From Paraflavitalea sp. CAU 1676 (GTDB lineage: Bacteria; Bacteroidota; Bacteroidia; Chitinophagales; Chitinophagaceae): a stretch of DNA of 64,000 nucleotides. Of this stretch, positions 18,618 to 27,700 are shown piece by piece. Every line of letters starts with the position of its first letter. Position 1 is the stretch's first letter. The notes under the pieces were generated by a model. That model was not told the origin of the DNA and did no database searches. It saw nothing but the letters and a program-made list of their open reading frames with translations. The stretch lies in NCBI RefSeq assembly GCF_029223285.1, contig NZ_JARHUJ010000001.1, positions 620,001-684,000 of the forward strand, written 5' to 3'. Made by a program: the position numbers and the translations under genes.

Positions 18618-18979
18618 AGAAAGGTTGATTTTGACAATACAAAGATCAGCTCATTACCCGGCCCGGAAAAGCAAATAGCAGTAAGGCGTTGGTTTGGGCG
18701 GGTAAGCCGTGGTGAAAACCCAGTGAAATGCAGGCCAATCACAATTCCTGCGGGTTATTGATCCAAAACGACCGGGTACCCATTTGTGCTTATAAATGGC
18801 CGTGGTGCACGATAGCTTTGTGCCGGAAAGTGCCTTTGCAAACATTCCGGATCGTGTTACATACATTTCGTTCTGTGAATACAACGGGTGGGATGGTAAA
18901 ATTTCTGTGGAGCCTGCCGATCATAGCACCTTTGCCAGGCAATAGCACATCAAAGATCATTAATCATTAAACCTAATTT
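18618..18979. other. 362-base intergenic stretch with no recognised gene
   Basis: Divergent space between two lipoprotein genes. Short frames here on either strand do not look like protein, and no strong hairpin is seen. It should carry both promoters: GATCTTTG toward the left gene and CACCTTTG (18929 region) toward the right gene each miss the TAnnTTTG consensus by one base. Confidence 0.5.
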
Positions 18980-19756
18980 ATGAAACGGTGGATTGTGGCC
19001 GGTGTAACGATAGCATCACTGGCGGGGTATATGGCATGCGTAAAAGCAACAGCAAAACAGGAAATTCCAGTGATCAGTAAGAAGCTGGTTAGTTGGGAAA
19101 GTACCGGCGACAGCGCTGCAACCACGCGGCTGGCAAAAGATAGCCTGGGGCGTGTTGTACGGGTAGAGAACGAGTCTGAGGTCAACACATTTCAATACAA
19201 AGGCGACAGCCTTTTTATCAGCGAGTACTCCAAAACAGAATCAAGGATCGTGTACCGGTTCAATGGCCGGGTGGATAGTGCCGGCAAACTGATTGGCGGC
19301 AGGGCCATAGCAGCTTATGGCAGCTTTCATCCCGATACGGTGGGGCACCGGTTCGAATACAATGATCGCGGCTACCTCAGCAAAGAGTTTCGCGATTATG
19401 GAGAGGATGGTATTTATGTGATCGCTTATGAATACGAAGGTGGCGATGCCGTCCGCATATCAACCTGGTACAACAATGAATTGTACAATACGAAAGAACT
19501 GGAGTACTATACGGATAAACACAACCAAACAGGTATCGAAGACTTCAAGTTCAGGCGCAATGTCAACAACCTGGCGGGGCACAACAGCCTGCACCTGGTA
19601 AAGAAGATCAGTTCGATCGCCCGCAATGGCAACTTGAACTACTCCTTCAATTATGAGTACGAAACCGACGAAGAAGGATTGCCGGTAAAGCTGATAGCCA
19701 AAAAAGGCAAAAAAGTAAGTACGGTCACCACCTACTTCTATGCAGCCGGCACCTGA
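18980..19756 (+). CDS. Putative lipoprotein with DUF4595/YD-like beta repeats
   Basis: 258 residues. MKRWIVAGVTIASLAGYMAC is a lipoprotein-type signal with a cysteine at residue 20. The mature protein is made of short tyrosine-rich beta hairpins: NTFQYKGDSLFISEYSK, GHRFEYNDRGYLSKEFRDY, VIAYEYEGGDAVRISTWYN and YSFNYEYETDEEGLPVKLI. This is the pattern of DUF4595/YD-like extracellular proteins, similar in style to the cut gene at the left edge. A surface location is likely; the job is unknown. Confidence 0.82.
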   Translation: MKRWIVAGVTIASLAGYMACVKATAKQEIPVISKKLVSWESTGDSAATTRLAKDSLGRVVRVENESEVNTFQYKGDSLFISEYSKTESRIVYRFNGRVDSAGKLIGGRAIAAYGSFHPDTVGHRFEYNDRGYLSKEFRDYGEDGIYVIAYEYEGGDAVRISTWYNNELYNTKELEYYTDKHNQTGIEDFKFRRNVNNLAGHNSLHLVKKISSIARNGNLNYSFNYEYETDEEGLPVKLIAKKGKKVSTVTTYFYAAGT

Positions 19757-19792
19757 CCGTTACCAACTATGAACTAAAATCGAACAACCGTG

Positions 19793-20101
19793 ATGGGCTG
19801 GTGGAAAATAGCAACGCGCAGAAGAAACCGCAAACAGGTATATGATCAGCTGCAGCAACAACGAATGTTGCTGCAGCAGGGGTTGAAAGCCCATGCCCGG
19901 ATCATAGAGATCGAAGAAAGCAATGAATTGCTGAAAGGGTATGTGGTGTTGAAGGTATGGGTCATGATCAGGATCCAGGAAAGACTGCTGTACCAGTTGT
20001 CACGCACGATGGTCACAGATGGAAAGATACCGGTGGTGGGAGAGGTGGTGCCCATTCGCATCCTGCCCGAAGAACCAGACGATATATTGATCATGGTCTA
20101 A
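19793..20101 (+). CDS. Small conserved-looking cytosolic protein, function unknown
   Basis: 102 residues from ATG 19793; a GTG directly before it gives the same frame. A basic, helix-prone start (TRRRNRKQVYDQLQQQRMLLQQ) leads into a compact beta segment (GLKAHARIIEIEESNELLKG ... GEVVPIRILPEEPDDILIMV). The pattern A-x-I-x-x-I-E...G-x-V-V-P-I-R-x-x-P-x-D recalls small OB-like domains of unknown function that are common in bacteria, but I cannot name the family. There is no signal peptide. It stands alone between a lipoprotein and the globin gene. Confidence 0.6.
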   Translation: MGWWKIATRRRNRKQVYDQLQQQRMLLQQGLKAHARIIEIEESNELLKGYVVLKVWVMIRIQERLLYQLSRTMVTDGKIPVVGEVVPIRILPEEPDDILIMV

Positions 20102-20205
20102 GGCCACCCGTCCTGCTACGGTTCATTTGAAATTTGCCACGCTTCAGGCGAAAAAACGGGGCCATTACAGGGCTTACCTGCATATTTACAGTTGAAACCC
20201 AAGTA

Positions 20206-20616
20206 ATGACGGCACAGCAAATTCGGCTCATACAAACATCCTGGGGAAAAATTCAACCGCTGGCACAGCAGGCGGGCGAGTTATTCTACAAGAAGTTATT
20301 TGCCAGTGAGCCCTTGATCCGACACCTATTCAAGACCGACCTCCGCGAGCAGGCCTGTAAGCTAACGGCCATGTTGAACCACATCGTCAACAACCTGGAG
20401 CGGCACGAACTCATCGCTAAAGACATTTACAAACTCGGCCAGCGGCACAGCGGCTATGGTGCTCAACCCGAGCATTATGCCGTAGTGGGCGAAAGCCTGC
20501 TGGTGACCATTGCCGATGGCATGGGCGAGGCCTGGACGCCAGCACTCAGTGAGGCCTGGCAGGAAATGCTCAACTGGCTATTCAAAGAAATGCTGCGGGG
20601 GCAGGGAATTGACTAA
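20206..20616 (+). CDS. Single-domain globin
   Basis: 136 residues from ATG 20206; a TTG 72 bases upstream is possible but adds non-globin sequence. The family pattern of bacterial hemoglobins and flavohemoglobin heads is visible: LIQTSWGKIQPLAQQAGELFYKKLF with the B10 tyrosine in LFYKKLF, an E-helix glutamine in LREQACKL, and the proximal histidine in GQRHSGYGAQPEHYAVVG. The C-terminal helix is AWQEMLNWLFKEML. There is no reductase domain. Such proteins bind O2 or NO. The histidine kinase gene begins 13 bases after its stop, suggesting co-transcription with that two-component pair and perhaps a gas-related stimulus; that link is inference from position only. Confidence 0.9.
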   Translation: MTAQQIRLIQTSWGKIQPLAQQAGELFYKKLFASEPLIRHLFKTDLREQACKLTAMLNHIVNNLERHELIAKDIYKLGQRHSGYGAQPEHYAVVGESLLVTIADGMGEAWTPALSEAWQEMLNWLFKEMLRGQGID

Positions 20617-20629
20617 ATTGACAGTAATT

Positions 20630-23600
20630 ATGTTCAGTCGCTCCCAAACCTTTTTCCTGTTCATATTCCTGCTGCTACACTTCAGCAACGCTGCATACAC
20701 CCAGGATGCTGCTGATTTCAATATTACCCATTACGACGAAACCAACGGACTGCGCAACAATAAGATCACCGCCATGTTGCAGGATTCGCGCGGCTATCTC
20801 TGGTTTGGAACGGCCAACGGACTTTACCGCTACGATGGATACAATTTCAAAGTTTACCGCCGCATCAAAGGCGATGGCAATAGCCTGGCCAGCAATGCAG
20901 TCACGAAACTGGCCGAAGACAGTCTGGGGAATATCTGGATAGGATTGGTGCGTGCCGGCATTAGCTGCTACGATCCCTCAACCGGCATTTTTAAGAATTA
21001 TCCCATAAACGTAGGCGAAGGACAGCAGGCCGCTACGCCTGCAGTATGCATGTTGTACATCGCACAGGATAATACCATTTGGGCAGGCTTGGTGCAAAAA
21101 GGGATATTCCAGCTCGACAAAGCAACGGGTAGGTACAAACAATACGATATCATACCCGACACCAGTACCCTGTACTCAAAGGAGTTTCGTCCGATCTACA
21201 ACTCCGCCTATGACATGCACGAAGAGCGGAAAGGGCTTTACTGGCTAGCCACGCACGACGGGCTTTACAGGTTTGAGCCGGCAAAAGGTCTCATGTTGCC
21301 AGTGCGAACCGCCTGGCCGCAAAATCGCATCCTGCGCGATGATCTGTTTGCTACCCTCCTGGCCGATAAAGACGGTGTCTGGCTGGGCTCCTGGGCTGGT
21401 GGCCTCAGTTACTACGACATTCGCACCGGACAATGGAGCAATTATAAGTTCAGCAAAGGCAATAAGAATATCGGCACTACCAATATCGTCATGGACATCA
21501 AAGCCCGTAACGACAACGAACTTTGGATAGCCAGTAACGATGCCGGCTTGGGGGTCTTCAACAAACAAACCAGGCGGTTCGCCTTCTTCGGTCAGGATGA
21601 AATGCCATCCGGCATACCCGGTAAACTCGTGGACAGGTTGTTGCAGGATAACCAGCAGAACCTCTGGGCCGGCCATGTTGGCGGTCTTTCGCGCATCCGC
21701 GAGCGCGAAAAGAAATTTGTGTTCAATCCGGTGCGGGTAAGCCATACCGACAACGGTAACTTTTATGCCATCTCTAAATTGCTGGACGATCGCACCGGCA
21801 GATGGCAGTTTACCGGCACGGCCTTTGCCGATGGGCTACACGTGTACGACCGTACAACCGGCAGCACTTTGGCCATACCTTTTACCAGTATGGAGGGCGA
21901 GGAAACGATCCTCATCGTCAACGATATTTTCCAATGCAGCAAGGGGATTATTTGGGTGCTTACGCGCGATTACGTTTACCAGTACGATCCGTTAACCCGA
22001 AAGTTGGCGCAACCCGTGCAGCCTCCCTCATACTCCCCGGCAAAGCCATCCAATAACTTCATCCTGCTGCGCGAAGACCGGCAGGGACAGATCTGGATGG
22101 CTACCGAAAGGAATGGCCTGTTTTGCTACAACCCGCTTACCCAACAGTATAGCCATTACCACAACGAACCCTCCAATAAACAATCAATTCCCACCAATGT
22201 AGTAAGGGCCATGGCCATAGATGGCAAAGGGCGCGTATGGATCGGTAACCGCCGGGGCATGTTTGGATACATCGATCCGGCAACAAAGGCATTCATAAAC
22301 CCCGACGCCGGAAAGGCGGGCCTGCAGGAAGTTAAAAAGAATCATGTGTATGCGCTGTATGCCGACCGCGATGGCGATATCTGGGCCGGCACCGATGGCG
22401 GCCTTTTTCACTACCAAACCGCCGCCCCACAACCAGTCCTGGCGAAGCTCTACAATGTCGATAACGGATTGCAGGAAGAAGTGACCATCGCCATCCAGGG
22501 CGACGCCGATGGGAATATCTGGAGCATTACGCCGCCCAATATCTGCATGGTGAGGAAAGACAATGGTAGTATCGTGAGCTACGGTAAGCAGGACGGTCTG
22601 GAAAAGATTGGCCTGGCCAGCGGGTTAGCCCTGTTGCGCGACAGCAATATGGCCGTACTCACTGCCGCAGGATATTACACATTCAATCCGCAATCGTTCC
22701 CCAAAAAGAACAGTACCGTACCCTTGCTCATTACCACTTTTAAGATCGACGATAAAGACGTGTATTGCGAAGACAAACTGAGGGGCCGGGAACCCATCAG
22801 TGTACCCTCGGGGGTAAATGTGATCTCCTTCGAATATGCAGCGCTCGATTTCAACCGCCCCGATAAGCAGGAGTATGCTTATATGCTTGAGGGGTTCGAT
22901 AAAGATTGGGTGATGGCCGGTCAAAGGCGTTACGCAGGTTATGCAAATATTCCCGGCGGTGATTATGTTTTTAAAGTAAAAGCAACCAACACGCCGGGTA
23001 ACTGGAATACAACTATTGCATCGCTGGTGATCCATGTGGAGGAACCATTCTACCGCACCTGGTGGTTTTTATTGTGTACCGTTGCCGCACTATTGGCGTC
23101 TCTTTATTTGTACTATCGTACCAAGCTGGGTCAGCAACAGCAGATATTAAAGCTGGAAACCAAAACACAGCAACTCGAAAAAGAGAAAACCCTGGTGCTG
23201 TATGAAAACCTTAAGCAACACCTTAACCCGCATTTCCTGTTCAATTCCCTCACCTCATTGAGCAGCCTTATCCGCATCGATCAGAAGATGGCCATCAATT
23301 TCCTCGACAAGATGTCGAAGATATACCGGTATATTTTGAAGAACAGGGATAGTGAGATCGTACCACTTGCCGATGAGCTGAAATTCGTTCAGCTATACAT
23401 CGACCTGCAGTTGACGCGTTTTGAACAGGGCCTGCGCATCAATAACCAGATCAATGAAGAGTACCTGCAGAAAAAGATAGCTCCTGTTAGCCTGCAAAAC
23501 CTGGTGGAGAACGCCATTAAGCATAACCTGGTGGATATCGGGTCACCGCTGGTCATCGACATGTTTGTCGAGAACGATTATCTCGTTGTACGTAACAACC

Positions 23601-23740
23601 TGCAGAAAAAGAATTTCGTGGAAACATCGAATCGGCAGGGGCTGGCCAATATGATGTCGCTGTACAGGTTCCTGTGCAAACAACCCATGCTGATAGAAGA
23701 AGATGCCAACTATTTCACAGTAAGGATCCCCTTATTGTAA
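20630..23740 (+). CDS. Two-component-regulator-propeller histidine kinase, LytS/YehU type
   Basis: 1036 residues from ATG 20630 (signal peptide MFSRSQTFFLFIFLLLHFSN...). Residues ~30-700 are a periplasmic beta-propeller of Reg_prop repeats (MLQDSRGYLWFGTANGLYRY, LAEDSLGNIWIGLVRAGISC, ALYADRDGDIWAGTDGGLFH). A Y_Y_Y domain follows (ISFEYAALDFNRPDKQEYAYMLEGFD...). One membrane helix is near 810-830, then a coiled linker, then the His_kinase domain of LytS type with KQHLNPHFLFNSLTSLSSLI (phospho-accepting His at ~868), and an HATPase with N-box VENAIKHN. In contrast to hybrid SusR-like regulators there is no fused receiver or AraC domain; signal passes to the LytTR gene 17 bases downstream. The ligand is unknown; similar propellers often sense glycans. 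Confidence 0.93.
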   Translation: MFSRSQTFFLFIFLLLHFSNAAYTQDAADFNITHYDETNGLRNNKITAMLQDSRGYLWFGTANGLYRYDGYNFKVYRRIKGDGNSLASNAVTKLAEDSLGNIWIGLVRAGISCYDPSTGIFKNYPINVGEGQQAATPAVCMLYIAQDNTIWAGLVQKGIFQLDKATGRYKQYDIIPDTSTLYSKEFRPIYNSAYDMHEERKGLYWLATHDGLYRFEPAKGLMLPVRTAWPQNRILRDDLFATLLADKDGVWLGSWAGGLSYYDIRTGQWSNYKFSKGNKNIGTTNIVMDIKARNDNELWIASNDAGLGVFNKQTRRFAFFGQDEMPSGIPGKLVDRLLQDNQQNLWAGHVGGLSRIREREKKFVFNPVRVSHTDNGNFYAISKLLDDRTGRWQFTGTAFADGLHVYDRTTGSTLAIPFTSMEGEETILIVNDIFQCSKGIIWVLTRDYVYQYDPLTRKLAQPVQPPSYSPAKPSNNFILLREDRQGQIWMATERNGLFCYNPLTQQYSHYHNEPSNKQSIPTNVVRAMAIDGKGRVWIGNRRGMFGYIDPATKAFINPDAGKAGLQEVKKNHVYALYADRDGDIWAGTDGGLFHYQTAAPQPVLAKLYNVDNGLQEEVTIAIQGDADGNIWSITPPNICMVRKDNGSIVSYGKQDGLEKIGLASGLALLRDSNMAVLTAAGYYTFNPQSFPKKNSTVPLLITTFKIDDKDVYCEDKLRGREPISVPSGVNVISFEYAALDFNRPDKQEYAYMLEGFDKDWVMAGQRRYAGYANIPGGDYVFKVKATNTPGNWNTTIASLVIHVEEPFYRTWWFLLCTVAALLASLYLYYRTKLGQQQQILKLETKTQQLEKEKTLVLYENLKQHLNPHFLFNSLTSLSSLIRIDQKMAINFLDKMSKIYRYILKNRDSEIVPLADELKFVQLYIDLQLTRFEQGLRINNQINEEYLQKKIAPVSLQNLVENAIKHNLVDIGSPLVIDMFVENDYLVVRNNLQKKNFVETSNRQGLANMMSLYRFLCKQPMLIEEDANYFTVRIPLL

Positions 23741-23757
23741 GCGATAAAATATAGCAT

Positions 23758-24528
23758 ATGAAAGCAGTAATTATTGAAGACGAACACCTCATTGCCAAAG
23801 AGCTGGCCGCGAAGATCAAAAACGTAGCGCCGGATATCACCATCGTCGAAACGCTGCCAAGCATGAAGACGGCCTTCAAATGGTTTATGGAGAATGCCGA
23901 GCCGGATGTCCTTTTTATGGACATTCAATTATCCGATGGTGTCAGTTTCGAACTGCTCGATCGTTATGATATCAAGTGCCCGATCATATTTACCACGGCT
24001 TATGATGAATACGCCATCAGGGCATTTAAAGTAAATGGGGTCGACTACCTGCTGAAGCCGGTCGATGAAGAGGAGCTGCAAAGGGCCATTGCCAAAAGCA
24101 GGGCTATTGTAGAAAGTCAGGCCCGGTATCCTGCACCCATGCAGAAGATACTGCAATCGCTGATGACCAACCAAAGCACCGCGCCTGCTTATAAAGAAAA
24201 ATTCATTGTACATGTGCGCCACCAGTGGATACCTGTCAATACTAAAGACATCGCCTGCTTTCTGCGCGACAACCTCAACTACATCTACACCTTCGGCGGC
24301 GAAAAACATATCCTGGACTTTACCACCCTCGAAGAAGTGGAAGAGTTGCTCGATCCGCAGGTCTTCTACCGGGCCAACCGGCAGGGCATTATACACATCG
24401 ATTCCATCCAGAGTGTGCGGCCCCATGAAAATCAAAAGCTCACCATCACGCTGAAAGCGCCGTTGAAGATCGATCTCGATATCAGTCGCGAAAAAGCACC
24501 CGCCTTTAAGAAGTGGTTTGATCGATAG
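23758..24528 (+). CDS. LytTR family response regulator
   Basis: 256 residues. Residues 1-120 form a receiver: acidic pocket E7/D8, phospho-acceptor D55 in VLFMDIQLSDG, switch residues in IIFTTAYDEYAIRAF and K in LLKPVDEEEL. The C-terminal ~105 residues are a LytTR DNA-binding domain (FIVHVRHQWIPVNTKDIACF, NLNYIYTFGGEKHIL, EVEELLDPQVFYRANRQGII, SVRPHENQKLTITLK). It is the cognate regulator of the upstream LytS-type kinase (17-base gap). Targets are unknown; autoregulation of the globin-kinase-regulator run is possible. Confidence 0.95.
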   Translation: MKAVIIEDEHLIAKELAAKIKNVAPDITIVETLPSMKTAFKWFMENAEPDVLFMDIQLSDGVSFELLDRYDIKCPIIFTTAYDEYAIRAFKVNGVDYLLKPVDEEELQRAIAKSRAIVESQARYPAPMQKILQSLMTNQSTAPAYKEKFIVHVRHQWIPVNTKDIACFLRDNLNYIYTFGGEKHILDFTTLEEVEELLDPQVFYRANRQGIIHIDSIQSVRPHENQKLTITLKAPLKIDLDISREKAPAFKKWFDR

Positions 24529-24580
24529 AGGTGGCAACAAAGCAGGGCTCCATGTCCGCAAACCAAACCTATCTATCTCA

Positions 24581-25000
<420 letters not shown>

Positions 25001-25069
25001 ATAGCTAGTTTAGAAGGCAGTCGCATTGGCGTACGCTGCCAGGCAATAAATTCAGCAAATCGTTATCGG

Positions 25070-25100
25070 AAAAATAAGACGCCTGCCCATGGGGCAGGCG
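25070..25100 (-). terminator. Rho-independent terminator of gltX
   Basis: On the minus strand, a 9-bp perfect stem (25080-25088 with 25092-25100, CGCCTGCCC and its complement) with a 3-base loop is followed by TCTTATTTTT. It starts 8 bases after the gltX stop. Confidence 0.85.
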
Positions 25101-25107
25101 CACCATA

Positions 25108-26634
25108 TTAAAGTTGTTGCAAAGCGTTGTTGATCCTTTTTACGGTCTCCGCTTTGCCGATCAGTTCGGCGATGTCGAAAACCCCAGGTCCAAATTTTCC
25201 GCCCACCAGCATAATACGCAGGGGCAGCAATACTTCACCGGGTTTGATATTCTTGGCAGCAGCGAGAGCCTTGAAAGAAGTCTCCAGGTCAATGGCTTTC
25301 CAGCTTGTGGCTTCCTGTATTTCGTTGGCGGCAGCCTCGAAGAAATCTTTCTTGTCGGCATTCCACTTTGGCTTCACTGCATCGAGATCAAGCTGCGCCG
25401 GTGTTTCAAACAGGAACTTCGACTGCTCATAGAAGTCTGTCAGCAATGTACAGCGATCCTTTACCAGGGTCATGACCTTATCGAGGTAAGCTTCGTCGCC
25501 AACAGCAATACCCTTGGCTTCCAGAAATGCGCTCACCATCGGGCGATAATGCTCAACCGGCAGCTTTTTGATCCACTCGTGGTTGAACCATTTTGCTTTT
25601 TCAAAGTCGAACTTGGCGCCACCTTTGTGAACCCGGTCCATAGAGAACTTCTCAGTCAGTTCGGTGAGCGTGAAGAGTTCCTGTGGAGTGCCATCGTTCC
25701 AGCCCAGCATCGCCAACAGGTTCACAAAAGCCTCAGGCAAAAAGCCCAGCTCTCGGAAGCCTGTGGTGAGGTCATTGGTCTTGGGGTCGGTCCAATTCAT
25801 GGCAAATACGGGGAATCCGAGGCGGTCGCCATCGCGTTTGCTTAATTTTCCATTGCCATCGGGCTTCAGGATCAGCGGCAGGTGCGCCCATTGGGGCATT
25901 TCACTTTCCCATCCCAGGTATTTCCACAGCAGCACGTGCACGGGTGCGCTCGGCAACCATTCCTCACCGCGAAAAGCATGCGTTATTTTCATCAGGTAAT
26001 CGTCTACCACCACGGCCAGGTGATAAGTCGGCATACCGTCAGCTTTCAGTAATACTTTATCATCCACGAGACCAGTATTGAAACTCACCTCGCCACGGAT
26101 CATATCGGTGAAGGTAACCGTCTCGTTTTCGGGCATGCGGATCCGGATAACGTACGGCACACCGTCTTCGAGCAGGGTTTCCGTCTCCTCGAGCGTCAAC
26201 GAACACGAGTTGCGCATCTCCAGGCGCACGTTACGATCGTATTGGGGAGTAGGATTTTCAGGCGTCTTGAACCTTTCCCGCATGGTCTCCAGTTCTTCGG
26301 GACGGTCAAAGGCATAATAGGCATGGCCGCTCTTTACCAGGCGGTCTGCATATTGGCGATACAGGGATTTTCGCTCGCTTTGACGATAAGGGCCATAGTC
26401 GCCGCCCACATGTGGACCTTCGTCTGGCTCCAGGCCACACCATTTAAGGCAGTTGATGATATACTCTTCGGCGCCGGGCACAAAACGGGTTTGATCCGTG
26501 TCTTCAATACGCAACACGAAATCTCCTCCATTGCGGCGGGCAAACAGGTAATTGTATAAAACAGTGCGCACACCACCCAGGTGCAGGCCACCTGTTGGAC
26601 TGGGTGCAAATCGAACACGTACTTTTTTCGCCAT
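25108..26634 (-). CDS. gltX: Glutamate--tRNA ligase
   Basis: 508 residues from ATG 26634 (MAKKVRVRFAPSPTGGLHLG); a TTG three codons earlier is less likely. It charges tRNA-Glu with glutamate in the cytosol. Class I signatures are present: the HIGH-type motif GGLHLGGVRTVLYNYLFARR, LRIEDTDQTR, ADGMPTYHLAVVVDDYLM, FRGEEWLPSAPVHVLL and KMSKS-type GKLSKRDGDRLGFPVFAM. The C-terminal anticodon-binding helical region is full length. No Zn-binding cysteine cluster is obvious. A TAtcTTTG promoter box lies only 7 bases before the ATG, which would give a very short leader. Confidence 0.97.
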   Translation of the reverse strand: MAKKVRVRFAPSPTGGLHLGGVRTVLYNYLFARRNGGDFVLRIEDTDQTRFVPGAEEYIINCLKWCGLEPDEGPHVGGDYGPYRQSERKSLYRQYADRLVKSGHAYYAFDRPEELETMRERFKTPENPTPQYDRNVRLEMRNSCSLTLEETETLLEDGVPYVIRIRMPENETVTFTDMIRGEVSFNTGLVDDKVLLKADGMPTYHLAVVVDDYLMKITHAFRGEEWLPSAPVHVLLWKYLGWESEMPQWAHLPLILKPDGNGKLSKRDGDRLGFPVFAMNWTDPKTNDLTTGFRELGFLPEAFVNLLAMLGWNDGTPQELFTLTELTEKFSMDRVHKGGAKFDFEKAKWFNHEWIKKLPVEHYRPMVSAFLEAKGIAVGDEAYLDKVMTLVKDRCTLLTDFYEQSKFLFETPAQLDLDAVKPKWNADKKDFFEAAANEIQEATSWKAIDLETSFKALAAAKNIKPGEVLLPLRIMLVGGKFGPGVFDIAELIGKAETVKRINNALQQL

Positions 26635-26640
26635 AGGGAG

Positions 26641-26648
26641 CAAAGATA
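26641..26648 (-). promoter_or_regulatory. -7 promoter box immediately before gltX
   Basis: TATCTTTG on the minus strand fits TAnnTTTG exactly and ends 6 bases before the gltX start codon. If used, transcription would start at or next to the ATG, giving a leaderless or nearly leaderless mRNA. Confidence 0.5.
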
Positions 26649-26727
26649 AGGAGTCGCGCGAAGAAGGGATAGGGTTGGGGTAAACCGGGAAAGTACTATT
26701 TTAGATGACCGGGCGTTAATATTGCAT

Positions 26728-27678
26728 ATGTTCAGGATCATTTTCTTCATAGTGTTGATGGCAGCAGCGGGTACCGTAAGCGGGCAGCTCACCTATAACA
26801 ACCTGACGGTTGATTATGATAGCACCTGGACATACAAAAACATTAAGATCATCCCCATCAGGCCCAAAGGTGGAGGCACCGGCAGCCCCCGGGGCGCACT
26901 TCAACAGCCGGGCCGGCCTCTCCTATCACTTAGCCAGGCACTCAAAAGAGGGCATGCAAAAATTACTGAGCGGGGTACGGCTTCTACCGAAAATGTACAT
27001 TACCTGCGGATCAACAATTTTACCGATACCGCTATATTCATCGCCTCTGGTGAGGTCATTACCGGCGGGAGGCAGGATCGTATGGTGACCCACGATACCA
27101 TCATGGTGCCCAATGGCCGCGATCAGTATTTCGATGTGATGTGTGTGGAAGAGGGCCGCTGGAGCAACAAGGAAAAAGCGTTTGGCTATTATGGATACGC
27201 CAATCCGTCCCTGCGCAAAGTAGTGGATGCCTCGAAGAACCAGGTATTGGTGTGGAAAGAGATATTCGGACAATTGGAGGGCAATGCCATTAAATCGCCA
27301 ACGCTGGCCTATACTGCGCGTAAGCAGGACAAAAAATATGTGCTACAGGAAGCGGAATATTTCCGGTATTTCTTCGACAAAATAATGGCCGACAGCAGCA
27401 TAACGGGTATCGTATGCGTAAGTGGCGATAAAGTGATCGGTACTGATATTTTTGCCGGTAACAATCTTTTCCGGGAAGAGTTGGAACCGCTGTTACGCGG
27501 TTACATAGAACAGGCCATTGAAAAGGGAAGCCCGGCTATTGCCACCGATGCTGCCATAAAACAGTACATGGATAAAATACTTACCAGCGAATTTGAACAG
27601 GAGCAATACCTGAAGAAGAATGGTAAGATTTTTCGGTTCGAGCAGAAGGTATACCACCTGACGGGCTACGGAGAATAA
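26728..27678 (+). CDS. Secreted ARPP-1-like domain protein
   Basis: 316 residues from ATG 26728 (a TTG two codons earlier is in frame). The N terminus MFRIIFFIVLMAAAGTVSGQ is a signal peptide. Residues ~70-180 carry the pattern I associate with the ARPP-1 (DUF6569) family: LSQALKRGHAKITERG, NVHYLRINNFTDTAIFIASGEVITGGRQDRMVTHDTIMVPNG and FDVMCVEEGRWS. The C-terminal half (VLVWKEIFGQLEGNAIKSPT, GIVCVSGDKVIGTDIFAGNN) also fits. The family is of unknown biochemical role, often linked with phosphatase/rhodanese contexts. It lies 22 bases upstream of the polysaccharide deacetylase gene and probably shares its transcript. The family name is from memory of motif wording. Confidence 0.8.
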   Translation: MFRIIFFIVLMAAAGTVSGQLTYNNLTVDYDSTWTYKNIKIIPIRPKGGGTGSPRGALQQPGRPLLSLSQALKRGHAKITERGTASTENVHYLRINNFTDTAIFIASGEVITGGRQDRMVTHDTIMVPNGRDQYFDVMCVEEGRWSNKEKAFGYYGYANPSLRKVVDASKNQVLVWKEIFGQLEGNAIKSPTLAYTARKQDKKYVLQEAEYFRYFFDKIMADSSITGIVCVSGDKVIGTDIFAGNNLFREELEPLLRGYIEQAIEKGSPAIATDAAIKQYMDKILTSEFEQEQYLKKNGKIFRFEQKVYHLTGYGE

Positions 27679-27700
27679 ATTCTGCTACCTTTAGGAAACG

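Noticed and set aside
18728-18970. 80-codon plus-strand frame in the 18.6-19.0 kb gap
   Set aside because: Sequence is cysteine/proline-scattered with no start context and no resemblance to any protein; treated as non-coding.
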